Below, piece after piece: positions 24,608-33,153 of a stretch of 64,000 bases of DNA. Each line of letters begins with the position of its first letter. Positions within the stretch are counted from its first letter, which is position 1. The notes under the pieces were generated by a model, which worked only from the letters and a program-made list of their open reading frames with translations, made no database searches and was not told where the DNA came from. This DNA comes from JAOTZA01 sp965224065. Its GTDB lineage: Bacteria; Acidobacteriota; Thermoanaerobaculia; Multivoradales; JAHEKO01. The stretch covers positions 1,984,001 through 2,048,000 of the forward strand of contig CBDCYF010000005.1 of the NCBI GenBank assembly GCA_965224065.1, in the 5' to 3' direction. A program made the translations under genes and the position numbers.

Positions 24608-25494
24608 CTAGATCTCTCGTCGAAGCGAGAGCACCGCTCCGACAAAGCCGGTGCTTGCCCCCAAAACGACCACGCCAAGGAACACCCACGGTGACACCGG
24701 TCCGAGGGCAAGCGGCCCCCCGGCCAGCAGCGCCGGCCCACGAGCCGCGAGCACGCTGAGCGACAGACCGAGCGCCAAGGCGGCCAGCAGGCCACCGAGA
24801 AGTCCCTGCAAGACGCCCTCGACGACAAAGGGGCCGCGAATGTAGAACTCGGTGCCGCCGACCAGCCTCTGGACCGAGATCTCCCGCCGGTAAACGTGGG
24901 CCGTCAAGCGGATGACCGTGGCGGTGGTAAAGATCGCCGCGCTCAGGAGAACGGCTCCGAGAACAAGCCCCAACAGTCGCAGGAGGGCCGCGAAAACGTC
25001 GACCTGCTCCAGCCATCGGCGGTCGTCGTCGACCATGGCAACACCGGACAGCGAGTCGAGCTCCTCGAGCCAGCTCCGGGCTTCGGCGGTCCCGACATGC
25101 TCGGGCGCCACGGTGAGCTCCAACGACGGGGGCAGGGCTCCCTCGCCTTCCACCTGGACCAGATCCGAGATCTCGGGAAAAGACTCGGCAAATCGCTCGG
25201 CGGCGGCCAACGACGACACCGTTTCGACCTGCATCACCCACGGTGCCGCCTGAGCCAGGCTTCCGATCTCGTCAATTCTCGCCGCCGTGGTCCCGGGCTC
25301 GAGGTACACGACCACCTTGGCGTCTCCCCGCCAGTCCTCGACCGACGTAGAGACACCGCGGGCGAGAACGAGAAAGACACCTCCCACATAGAGGCTGGCG
25401 GCAATCGTCACCACGGCCAGCACGCTCACCCGCCATCCCCGCGCGAGATTGAGGCTCGCCTCTCGGAGAAAGTGGAAGAGAGCCTGGAAGAAGC

Positions 25495-25498
<4 letters not shown>
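24608..25498 (-). CDS. ftsX: Cell-division ABC transporter permease FtsX
   Basis: 296 residues. Membrane helices lie at about residues 22-45 (VSVLAVVTIAASLYVGGVFL), 170-195 (LRLLGLVLGAVLLSAAIFTT), 225-250 (LQGLLGGLLAALALGLSLSV) and 265-290. A large extracellular domain lies between helices 1 and 2, the FtsX layout. FtsEX controls peptidoglycan hydrolases at the septum through periplasmic activators. The ATG at 25498 overlaps the ftsE stop (ATGA). A peptidoglycan hydrolase or EnvC-type partner is not adjacent. Confidence 0.92.
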
Positions 25499-26220
<722 letters not shown>

Positions 26221-26290
26221 GGAAGATCAGTCTATCCGAGAGCCGTCTCTCCGGCTCGTTTCTCGAGCCACGGAAGAATAGAATTCCGGG

Positions 26291-27025
26291 ATGCCTTCTT
26301 CCCCATCGCCAACCCAACCGGCCGGCGAACCGGCGGTGTGGCCGGCGCGTCGCGGCACGATCGAGGCGCGATTTTGCGGACGTAGTGTCGGGGCCAGCCG
26401 CGAGTCCCCCCGTGAATCACCCCGCGAATCCCCCCGCGAATCCCCTTCCGAATCCCGTAGCCAGGTCCTGGATCGCGTCGCTCCGGAGTCCATGGATCTC
26501 GCGTGGTTGCGCCAGATTCACTCCAACCGTTGCATCGAGGCGCGCCCCGGGGCGGTGGAAGAGGGGGATGCCTTGTGGACGGACCGACGGGGGATCGCCC
26601 TTTGTATCGCCACCGCCGATTGCGTCCCGGTGGTGATCGCCGGCAACGGCCGACTCGCGGTGGCCCACGCCGGTTGGCGAGGGATCGTCTCGGGCGTCGT
26701 CGCCTCGGCGCTCGAGGCGCTGGGCCAAAGCGCCGAACCGGTCGGCTGGATTGGGCCCTCGATCGGCGTGTGCTGCTACGAAGTCGGAGACGACGTGGCC
26801 CGGCGGATCGCGGACTCGTCCAGCGCCGACGTCATTCGAGCGCAGGCCGGCCGGCGTCCCCGGGCCGATCTCGCCGCGGCCGTAGAGGCGCAGCTAACCG
26901 CCGGCGGTGTCCATGACGTGCGCCATCTGGGCGGGTGCACCTCGTGCCAGACCGATCTGCTGTGGAGCTACCGCCGCGAAGGTCCCGGCGGGGGACGAAA
27001 TCTGACCTTCGCCTGGATCGGATAA
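26291..27025 (+). CDS. pgeF: PgeF/YfiH-family (laccase-domain) protein
   Basis: 244 residues. Copper/zinc-type YfiH signatures are present: LRQIHSN, IATADCVPVVI, VAHAGWRGIVSG, WIGPSIGVCCYEVG and CTSCQTDLLWSYRRE. Family members are peptidoglycan editing factors and purine nucleoside phosphorylases. The N-terminal strand that normally reads TxxGGVSxGxxxSLNLG is missing; instead there is a tandem SRESPRESPRESPRESPSES run coded by a 12-bp repeat (26399-26458). The enzyme core after residue 60 looks intact. Divergent from ftsE with about 70 bases between them, fitting a shared envelope theme. Confidence 0.85.
   Translation: MPSSPSPTQPAGEPAVWPARRGTIEARFCGRSVGASRESPRESPRESPRESPSESRSQVLDRVAPESMDLAWLRQIHSNRCIEARPGAVEEGDALWTDRRGIALCIATADCVPVVIAGNGRLAVAHAGWRGIVSGVVASALEALGQSAEPVGWIGPSIGVCCYEVGDDVARRIADSSSADVIRAQAGRRPRADLAAAVEAQLTAGGVHDVRHLGGCTSCQTDLLWSYRREGPGGGRNLTFAWIG
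26399..26458. repeat. 12-bp tandem repeat inside pgeF (about five units)
   Basis: Units follow the pattern CGCGAATCCCCC: 26399-26410, 26411-26422, 26423-26434 and 26435-26446, then a decayed unit to 26458. The frame is kept, so each unit adds four residues (RESP). Copy number is likely variable. Confidence 0.85.
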
Positions 27026-27034
27026 CCGAGCAAC

Positions 27035-28120
27035 TCACCAACTGAGACGGCGACCCCCGCCGCGTGGCTCCCGTTCGCGCGAGCGCAGTTGGCCGCAGGC
27101 CGCGCTGACGTCGTCACCACGGCGACGGCGGACGGTCGTCGGCATCCCCCGGGACTTGAGGCGTCTCCGGAAATCCTCGACCACCGTAGGCGACGGCTGC
27201 TGCATCCGTTCGCCCAGTACCGGATCGGGATTGATCGGGATCAAGTTCGCCTTGACCTTGAGCTCCGAAAAAACGGACACCAGGCGGTCCGCGTCCTCGA
27301 CGCGGTCGTTGAAATCACGGATCATGACGTATTCGAGAGTGATTCGACGCCGGCCCTCGAGCGGGTACCGGCCGAGCGCGTCGACCAGCTCCGAGAGCGG
27401 ATAGATACGGTTGATCGGCATGATCCGGCTCCGGCGCTCGTCATCGGGAGCGTGAAGCGAGACCGCCAGGTTGGGGCGACGGCGCCAGGCAGCCATCCGT
27501 TCGAGCGCCGGCAGGATGCCCACCGTGGAGACCGTGATCCGGCGCCACGAGATCTGCTCGGTGAGGATCTCGAGCGCCACTTCGAGCGCATCCAGATTGA
27601 GCAACGGCTCGCCCATTCCCATAAAGACCAGGTTGAGCCCGGCGAGGCCCCGGCTACCGGGTCGGCGCAGGGCCAGGACCTGTCCGACCATCTCACCGGC
27701 GGTCAGGTTGCGGCCTCCGCCCCAATAGCCGGTGACGCAAAACGCGCAACCCAGGGCGCAACCCGCCTGACTCGACAGACACAACGTGCGCCGCTCACCT
27801 TCGGGAATATCGACGGTCTCGATCTTGACCCCGTCGCCAAGCAGGAGAAGGGCCTTTTCGGTTCCGTCGCTCGAAACGTGCCGCTCGCTGACCACCGGTA
27901 GGCCCACCCGGAACTCTTCGGAGAGGGCGCGGCGCAGGTCGAGACTCAGGTCGGTCATCTCGCCAAAGTCGACGATGCCGTGGCGGTAGATGTGATCGAA
28001 GATTTGATCGGCCCGGTACCGCCGGTCGGAAATCGACGAGATCCGCTCGGCCAGTTGCCCGCGGGTCAGACCGAGCAGATCGAGACGCTGTTCGGGCTGC
28101 TGGTGGCTCGGTCGTTCCAA
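27035..28120 (-). CDS. rlmN: 23S rRNA / tRNA adenine-C2 methyltransferase RlmN
   Basis: 361 residues. Radical-SAM enzyme methylating A2503 of 23S rRNA and A37 of some tRNAs. The 4Fe-4S triad C121-x3-C125-x2-C128 is seen in CALGCAFC. Also present are VFMGMGEPLLNLD, STVGILPALERMA, AVSLHAPDDERRSRIMPINR and a C-terminal Cys in SAACGQLR that serves as the methyl carrier. TTG start at 28120; a basic tail follows the catalytic end. Convergent with pgeF, 9 bases apart. Confidence 0.95.
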   Translation of the reverse strand: MERPSHQQPEQRLDLLGLTRGQLAERISSISDRRYRADQIFDHIYRHGIVDFGEMTDLSLDLRRALSEEFRVGLPVVSERHVSSDGTEKALLLLGDGVKIETVDIPEGERRTLCLSSQAGCALGCAFCVTGYWGGGRNLTAGEMVGQVLALRRPGSRGLAGLNLVFMGMGEPLLNLDALEVALEILTEQISWRRITVSTVGILPALERMAAWRRRPNLAVSLHAPDDERRSRIMPINRIYPLSELVDALGRYPLEGRRRITLEYVMIRDFNDRVEDADRLVSVFSELKVKANLIPINPDPVLGERMQQPSPTVVEDFRRRLKSRGMPTTVRRRRGDDVSAACGQLRSREREPRGGGRRLSW

Positions 28121-28148
28121 GGCGACGCTATGCTACCCTCCCGCCGCC

Positions 28149-29141
28149 ATGGAAGAGACCGGACGGCGAGAGTGGATCGAGACCCAGGGCTTCGACGTCG
28201 CGCGTCTCGAGCCGCTCGCCGGTGACGTCTCGCAGCGCCAGTACTATCGCGCTTATCTGGGGGCTCATCTAGCGTCGCCGGCGACCGCCATTCTCGCCAC
28301 CTATCCACCGGAGATTCGCGAGAGCTGCCGCCGTTTTGAGATCTCGACGCGCTTGCTCGAACTGAGAAACGTGCGGGTGCCCCGGATTCTCGCCCGCGAC
28401 TGCGATCGCGGTTTGGCGCTGCTCGAAGACGTCGGACCGCTGACCCTCTACGATCTCGCCGACCGGGATTGGAGCGAGCTCGCCCCGCACCTTTTCGCCG
28501 CCGTCGAGATGATCGGCTCGATCCAAACCGTGCCCGCCGATGTCGTCGAAGAGCTCAACCCACCGCTGGACGGCGCCCTGCTGCGACGAGAGCTCGCTCA
28601 GACCCGCGAGTTGCTCCTGGACGAGCCACCGCTGCGCGCCCCAACGGCCGAACGGCGACGGCTACGCGAGACCCTGGACGCGCTGTGCGAGCGTCTTGCC
28701 GCCGGCCCCACGGCCGTGTGCCACCGCGACTTCATGGCCCGCAATCTGGTACCCCTCGACGGAGGAGGCCTCGCCGTCCTGGACCATCAAGACCTCCGCA
28801 TCGGACCGGCGCACTACGACCTGGCGTCGCTCCTGAACGACAGCCTCTTTGTGCCACCGGAGCTCGAGCGGGAGCTGCTCGACGCCTACGGGGTGTTAGG
28901 AAAAGACAGGGACGAAAACGGGGACGCCGACCTGGATCTTTACCGGGCCTGCGCCGCCCAGCGCACGCTCAAGGCCGCCGGCACCTTCGCGGCCTTTGCG
29001 CGGCGTGGCTTTTCCCGCCACCTTCCCCTGATCCCACCGACCCTGGCGCGAGCCGCGGCGCACCTGCGGCAGCTCCCCGAAGGGGCCGAGCTTCCGGAAG
29101 AGCTGTTCGAGTCGTGGGAACGCTACGGGCAAACTGAGTGA
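28149..29141 (+). CDS. Aminoglycoside-phosphotransferase-fold kinase, AmgK-like
   Basis: 330 residues. Kinase motifs: the catalytic loop VCHRDFMARNLV near residue 195 and the metal-binding VLDHQDLRIGPAHYDLASLL near 215. The start EPLAGDVSQRQYYRAYL is that of the COG3178 sugar-kinase group, which includes AmgK (anomeric MurNAc/GlcNAc kinase of the cell-wall recycling route). The usual partner MurU is not adjacent, so the substrate is only inferred. The stop codon lies inside the left arm of a large inverted repeat, so the last codons may derive from that element. Confidence 0.8.
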   Translation: MEETGRREWIETQGFDVARLEPLAGDVSQRQYYRAYLGAHLASPATAILATYPPEIRESCRRFEISTRLLELRNVRVPRILARDCDRGLALLEDVGPLTLYDLADRDWSELAPHLFAAVEMIGSIQTVPADVVEELNPPLDGALLRRELAQTRELLLDEPPLRAPTAERRRLRETLDALCERLAAGPTAVCHRDFMARNLVPLDGGGLAVLDHQDLRIGPAHYDLASLLNDSLFVPPELERELLDAYGVLGKDRDENGDADLDLYRACAAQRTLKAAGTFAAFARRGFSRHLPLIPPTLARAAAHLRQLPEGAELPEELFESWERYGQTE

Positions 29142-29308
29142 CGGTCCTGCCATTGGCCTCGCCAGGGCCGTTTGACCGAGCGCACGAAAATGACGTTGGA
29201 AGTTCGAGCTCGGTTCGGCGCGAGGGAAACCGAGGCGCGAGCTAGATCACCGAAGGCCGAGTTGCTCGCGCCGTGCCCCGGTGAGGCCAATGGCAGGACC
29301 GTCACTCA
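29135..29308. mobile_element. MITE-like element with 26-bp perfect terminal inverted repeats
   Basis: The 26 bases at 29135-29160 are the exact reverse complement of 29283-29308, with matching bases continuing after one mismatch. The 122-base interior has no gene. It holds a nested stem GGCGCGAGC (29234-29242) / GCTCGCGCC (29264-29272) and a direct repeat of GGCGCGAG. The structure is that of a non-autonomous miniature element or a large REPIN. I cannot see target-site duplication. The left arm carries the stop codon of the upstream kinase gene. Confidence 0.6.
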
Positions 29309-29366
29309 ACGAGATGCGGGCTAGGAGCCGGCTCTCGAGAGGGCCTCCGACCAAACCACAATGTGC

Positions 29367-29391
29367 GCAGCCGGAACGTTTCACCGGCTGC
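29367..29391. repeat. Hairpin downstream of tatA
   Basis: GCAGCCGG / CCGGCTGC stem of eight with a nine-base loop AACGTTTCA, just past the tatA stop on the minus strand. There is no T-run, so it is not a classical terminator. The core AGCCGG-ACGTTTCACCGG recurs in altered form at about 43174-43190, suggesting a dispersed repeat. Confidence 0.45.
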
Positions 29392-29403
29392 CGGCAGAAC
29401 CAG

Positions 29404-29589
29404 CTACGACGAGTTCGCGGTCTCTTCGGCCTTGTCGGCGGAGTCTGCCGAGTCGTCCTTGAGGCCCTTGCGGAAGTTCTTGATGCCTTCCCCGAACCCG
29501 CGGCCCAGTTGTGGGAGCTTCGACGCACCAAAGATCACCACGATGATGAGCAGGATGAGCAACAACTCTGGAACGCCGAAGCCGGCCAT
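29404..29589 (-). CDS. tatA: Sec-independent (twin-arginine) translocase subunit TatA
   Basis: 61 residues. Short N-terminal membrane helix (VPELLLILLIIVVIFGASKL) with the conserved FGxxKLP hinge (FGASKLPQLGRGFGEGIKNF), then an amphipathic helix and a charged tail. It forms the pore part of the Tat system for folded proteins. tatB and tatC are not here. ATG at 29589 after an AGGAGAGATC ribosome site. Confidence 0.93.
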   Translation of the reverse strand: MAGFGVPELLLILLIIVVIFGASKLPQLGRGFGEGIKNFRKGLKDDSADSADKAEETANSS

Positions 29590-29669
29590 GGATCTCTCCT
29601 CGCGTAAGACGGTCTGTTCGGACCGGGAATCAGTCTAGCAGATCGACCTCGGTCGACCGTGCTCGCAAA

Positions 29670-29688
29670 GGCCGCCGTGTCTGGCGGC
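29670..29688. repeat. REP-like hairpin GCCGCC-GTGTCT-GGCGGC
   Basis: A perfect six-base stem with loop GTGTCT between tatA and the lytic transglycosylase gene. It matches, apart from one loop base, the REP arm GGCCGCC-GTCTCT-GGCGGCC at 42819-42837, so the two belong to one family. Confidence 0.6.
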
Positions 29689-29693
29689 GGGGG

Positions 29694-30425
29694 CTAGTTC
29701 GCTACGTGCCAGTCGCGCCGCAAGTGGTCGCGCCACAGCGTCCGGTGGTGCGCGACATAACGGTCGAGGACTCGATCGACGTAGGCCTGGGTCTCCGGGA
29801 AGGGCGGCACCCCGCCAAACCGTAGAACGTTGCCCGGGCCGGCGTTGTACGCCGCCAGAGCGAGCTCGAGGTCCCCACCAAAACGGCTGAGAAGTTGGCG
29901 CAGGTATCGGGTACCGACGTCGACGTTGACGGCGGGGTCCAGAGGATCGTCGGCGCCCAGGAGATCAGCCGTAGACGGCATCACCTGCATCAAGCCGAGC
30001 GCCCCGTCCACCGACACGGCGTAGGGATCGAATCCGGACTCCGCTTCCACCACCGCCGCGATCAGGAGACCGTCCAGCTCGTATCGCTTGGCCGATTTCA
30101 CGATCAGATGGCCGTGCGGCATTCGCCTCAGCAAGCGCCGGCGCTCTCGCTGCGGCAGGTAGTCTCGGAACAGCGTAAAGCTCTCCGGGCGCCGCCGGAT
30201 CTCGTCGCCGATCTCGCTCGGGTCGAGAGGCCGCAACTCGACCCCACCCGTCACGCCGTCCACCCACTCGCGCAGCTCGTCGAGAATCACGACCTCCCTC
30301 ACCGAGGGTGGCAGCGGACGATTCTCGGGAATCGAGGAAGTCGTCGGAGCGGTGTAGAGGCTGAGTGCCAAAAAGGCGCCAACCCCGACGAGGGCATTGA
30401 ATTTCCAACCGGACATCCGGCTCAT
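29694..30425 (-). CDS. Lytic transglycosylase with SLT domain
   Basis: 243 residues. An N-terminal anchor or signal (LVGVGAFLALSLYTA) is followed by a linker. The SLT catalytic domain has AAVVEAESGFDPYAVS with the catalytic Glu, GALGLMQVMPSTADLLG, NVDVGTRYLRQLLSRFGGD and LALAAYNAGPGNV. It cleaves the MurNAc-GlcNAc bond with anhydro-MurNAc formation in the periplasm. ATG 30425 was taken; GTG 30428 is equally possible. It fits with the LysM, PASTA and AmgK-like neighbours as a wall-remodelling set. Confidence 0.9.
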   Translation of the reverse strand: MSRMSGWKFNALVGVGAFLALSLYTAPTTSSIPENRPLPPSVREVVILDELREWVDGVTGGVELRPLDPSEIGDEIRRRPESFTLFRDYLPQRERRRLLRRMPHGHLIVKSAKRYELDGLLIAAVVEAESGFDPYAVSVDGALGLMQVMPSTADLLGADDPLDPAVNVDVGTRYLRQLLSRFGGDLELALAAYNAGPGNVLRFGGVPPFPETQAYVDRVLDRYVAHHRTLWRDHLRRDWHVAN

Positions 30426-30607
30426 CACAACTCGAAAAAACTCAGATTCTATGGAGAATTACGACTTGTACGGTTTGGCTTTTTCGAGACGTCGTAACGG
30501 CGCGCCGATACGGGTCCGATCAATCCAATCAGTGCCAGCTAGAAAGACAGCAATTTGAATGCCACTCTATCCGGTCCGCCGGAACGGTGGCGAACCCGGG
30601 GCGGAGG

Positions 30608-30901
30608 TCAGCTTCGCGGGGCGCGCCGGCGCTTTTTTCCCGCGATGTCGGCCGGTCGAATCCTCAGATTACTGACCTTGTTCCGCAGCGTGTTGCGATG
30701 GATTCCCAGGGCTTCGGCGGACCGGGTCAGGTTGCCGTCGTTGCCGCGAAGCGTGGCGACGATGTATTGCTTCTCGAACTCGCGGACTCCCTGGTTGAGC
30801 GTCAAACCACACCCGGCCAGCTTCTCGGCAAGCCGGACCATCTGACCGTTCAGCGTGTCTTTCATCCCGACAAGAAACAGAGATCGAAGAGTCGAAACCA
30901 T
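30608..30901 (-). CDS. Fis-type helix-turn-helix regulator (small)
   Basis: About 97 residues. The C-terminal HTH_8 of Fis/NtrC type is clear (GNLTRSAEALGIHRNTLRNK), preceded by an amphipathic part (LTLNQGVREFEKQYIVATLR). There is no AAA+ or receiver domain, so it is a stand-alone Fis-like DNA binder. Starts at 30901 (MVSTLRSLF) or 30865 (MKDTLNGQM) are both possible; I took the longer one because its start region is conserved in style. It may regulate or bend DNA at nearby envelope promoters; targets are unknown. Confidence 0.8.
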   Translation of the reverse strand: MVSTLRSLFLVGMKDTLNGQMVRLAEKLAGCGLTLNQGVREFEKQYIVATLRGNDGNLTRSAEALGIHRNTLRNKVSNLRIRPADIAGKKRRRAPRS

Positions 30902-30957
30902 AGCACGGCGCGGGCGCACCGACCAAGCAAAATGTGCCGCGACCCAGCCGGCGGCTG

Positions 30958-32121
30958 CTAGTGCTTGAGCGCCAGCCGGTCGCCCACGTACACCGCGTAA
31001 CGCGATTCCAGAACCTTGGCGACCGAGGAGCGTTCGTGCGTCGTCAAGACGCCGACCTCTCCGATCACGACCGGAGGAAGATCGTCGTTGTGCAACCGGT
31101 ATACGGTGAGGATGTCGCCCGGAGTCAGATCGGCGGAGCCGCGATCGAGATACACGACATGATCCTGTCCGACGGTGAAGATACCCGCCTCGGAGCGCAC
31201 GATGACCGGCGCGTCTTGCAACTGCTCGCTACCGACGGGATCATTCACCCCGACCATGCCTCCGCGTCTTGCCAGCGGCACCGGGATCGCCTCAAACGGC
31301 CGCAGCCCGTCACCGACGTTGATCGGCATACAACTGTGGGTGATCTCGGCGATCGCGGTGTCGTCTTGCACGCTCAACACCCGCACACGGCCCGAGAACC
31401 GGTAGAACCGGCCAAGCTCGGCTCCGCTGACCGGGTGCGCTACCCGCTCCCGCGGCGTGATCGCCATAAAGGTCATGCCCGGAGTCAACCCGGCCGCGGC
31501 CCCACCGTCCAGATAGACGATATCGCCGGTGGTCAAGTCCACCTTGACCGTCTCACGCGCTCCGAAGGTCGACACACCCGCCAAACCTTCGATGACCCGA
31601 ATCCTCGGCATCAGCGCCTGGAATTCGGAGCCGATGAGCCGCCGCTCGAAAGTCTCATCGACATCGCCGATAAAGCCTGAGCAGTAAACATCGGACTCAA
31701 ACCCGAGGGGCTCCGGGGCAGTGCGCGATCGATCGAGCCTCAGACCGCCGTCTTCCCCGCCACCATCGGTCCCGTCGGCCTTGTCGGTCACCGCGGCGAT
31801 GTCTCCGATGGGGGTCACCTGAATGCTGACCAGCAGCGGGTCGCCGGGATAGATCCAGTGGGCGTCCTGCACATACCGGTTGCGCTCCCAGAGCTGAGGC
31901 CACAGATACGGGTCGCCGTAGAAACGCTGGGCGAGATCCCACAGGGTGTCTCCGCGCTGGACGGTGTAGACGTCCGCGCCTTCGGGAAAAGAGGTCGGTG
32001 GATACCACGCGGTCCAATGGTCGCCGACGAGATGCAGGTCGGCCGGTGGCTGATGCGCCGCTATCGACCCCGCGAGCAGAAATATCGCGAGAAACGCGGG
32101 TACAGTACGGTGGTATCTCAT
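30958..32121 (-). CDS. LysM-domain secreted protein
   Basis: 387 residues. Signal peptide VPAFLAIFLLAGSIAA. LysM domain at about residues 48-100 (YTVQRGDTLWDLAQRFYGDP, then LWERNRYVQDAHWIYPGDPL), which binds peptidoglycan. The remaining 280 residues are beta-rich repeats of SH3-like type (VYLDGGAAAGLTPGMTFMAI and VYLDRGSADLTPGDILTVYR look like two copies of one unit). Function beyond wall binding is unknown. The ATG at 32121 was preferred to GTG at 32127. A good promoter sits at 32170-32198. Confidence 0.85.
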   Translation of the reverse strand: MRYHRTVPAFLAIFLLAGSIAAHQPPADLHLVGDHWTAWYPPTSFPEGADVYTVQRGDTLWDLAQRFYGDPYLWPQLWERNRYVQDAHWIYPGDPLLVSIQVTPIGDIAAVTDKADGTDGGGEDGGLRLDRSRTAPEPLGFESDVYCSGFIGDVDETFERRLIGSEFQALMPRIRVIEGLAGVSTFGARETVKVDLTTGDIVYLDGGAAAGLTPGMTFMAITPRERVAHPVSGAELGRFYRFSGRVRVLSVQDDTAIAEITHSCMPINVGDGLRPFEAIPVPLARRGGMVGVNDPVGSEQLQDAPVIVRSEAGIFTVGQDHVVYLDRGSADLTPGDILTVYRLHNDDLPPVVIGEVGVLTTHERSSVAKVLESRYAVYVGDRLALKH

Positions 32122-32169
32122 AGGCACATCCCGAACCGGATGTTCAAGACAAAAATGCGCTAAGTCGTG

Positions 32170-32198
32170 AGCTTAGAGTCCTTTCCTTGGACTGTCAA
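32170..32198 (-). promoter_or_regulatory. Sigma-70-type promoter of the LysM gene with palindromic spacer
   Basis: Read on the minus strand: perfect TTGACA (32198-32193), 17-base spacer, TAAGCT (32175-32170). The spacer region contains AGTCC-AAGGAAA-GGACT, a possible operator. Transcription would begin about 40 bases before the LysM ATG. Confidence 0.5.
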
Positions 32199-32201
32199 CC
32201 T

Positions 32202-32224
32202 TTAGCACCACATGCTTCATGTGC
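32202..32224. repeat. Hairpin between cpoB and the LysM promoter
   Basis: TAGCAC(C)ACATG / CATGTGCTA stem with CTT loop and one bulged base. It lies downstream of cpoB and just upstream of the LysM -35 element. No T-run; could slow transcription from cpoB or be a regulator site. Confidence 0.4.
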
Positions 32225-32340
32225 TACTTGAGGTCTTGCAACCCGTCACCCACCATAGACGCTTGGACCCGAGTTCTCTGTGAAGAACTCCACGAGACCC
32301 CGCGCGCGCCGCGCCGGGAGAATCCACCGCGCGCCACCCG

Positions 32341-33153
32341 CTAGGGGAGCTTCTCGAGCCGCTCGCGGGCCAGTGCGGCCGCCGCCGTGTTCGGAAATCT
32401 GGCGATGATCTCTCGATAGGTCCTGCGGGCGGCCTCGGAGTCCCCGAGCTGCTCGAGGCAGTGACCGGATTTGAGCATCGCGTCCGGGACCTTGTTTCCC
32501 TCCGGGAACCGCTCGATCGTCTCGCGGAAGGCGGCCAGCGCTCCGCGGGTATCGCCGCGCTGAAGACGGGCCGCGCCGATCCAGAATTGGGCGTTGTCGG
32601 CCAAGTCGCTTCCCGAGTGACTTTGCAGAAACTGCTGGAACGCGCTTTCGGAATCCACCAAACGACCCTGGTGGTAGAGCGTGTAGCCCTGGTCATAGAG
32701 AGCCTGCGCGTTTGGCGACTCCACCGGCGGTCCCGACGCGGCCGATGGCGCTGATGGCGCTGATGGCGCTGATAGCGCCGGTGACACCGGTTCGCCGGTG
32801 TGCTGCTGCGCTATTACCCCGTTCGCCGGTGCCGGCGCTAGCTCCTCCGACTCCACCGACGGCTCGACCATCGGCGGGGCAAGCGGCTTGTTTTCGGCGG
32901 GCGGAACCGGATCCTCGTCGGGCACAGTCACCGGTTGGGTGCCGGTAGAGCCCCGAAGCTCGGCGATCTGGCGCCGGAGCCTCTCGATCTCCACCTCGGA
33001 CATCCGCGCCTGCTGCTGGAGCTCGAGCACCCGCTCTTTGAGCCGCCGGATCTCTTCGGCCCGCCGCGAGCCGGGGGTCTTGGGGAGCCACGACGAGGAG
33101 CAGGCCGCCGAGAGCGACAGCGCCAGCAGAAGTACGATGAGACGATGGCTCAT
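32341..33153 (-). CDS. cpoB: CpoB/YbgF-like TPR lipoprotein
   Basis: 270 residues. Lipoprotein signal LLLALSLSAACSSSW. Coiled coil at residues 30-70 (RRLKERVLELQQQARMSEVE). A Pro/Ala linker has an SAPSAPSAPS run coded by a gctgatggc-type microsatellite. The C-terminal TPRs are ALYDQGYTLYHQGRLVDSES, NAQFWIGAARLQRGDTRGAL and KSGHCLEQLGDSEAARRTYR. CpoB links Tol-Pal with wall synthesis in Gram-negatives; the tol-pal genes are not in this window. The start overlaps the bamD stop (ATGA). Confidence 0.85.
   Translation of the reverse strand: MSHRLIVLLLALSLSAACSSSWLPKTPGSRRAEEIRRLKERVLELQQQARMSEVEIERLRRQIAELRGSTGTQPVTVPDEDPVPPAENKPLAPPMVEPSVESEELAPAPANGVIAQQHTGEPVSPALSAPSAPSAPSAASGPPVESPNAQALYDQGYTLYHQGRLVDSESAFQQFLQSHSGSDLADNAQFWIGAARLQRGDTRGALAAFRETIERFPEGNKVPDAMLKSGHCLEQLGDSEAARRTYREIIARFPNTAAAALARERLEKLP

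Noticed and set aside
26399..26458. Possible CRISPR-like repeat
   Set aside because: Units are adjacent 12-mers with no spacers and stay in frame within pgeF; no cas genes.
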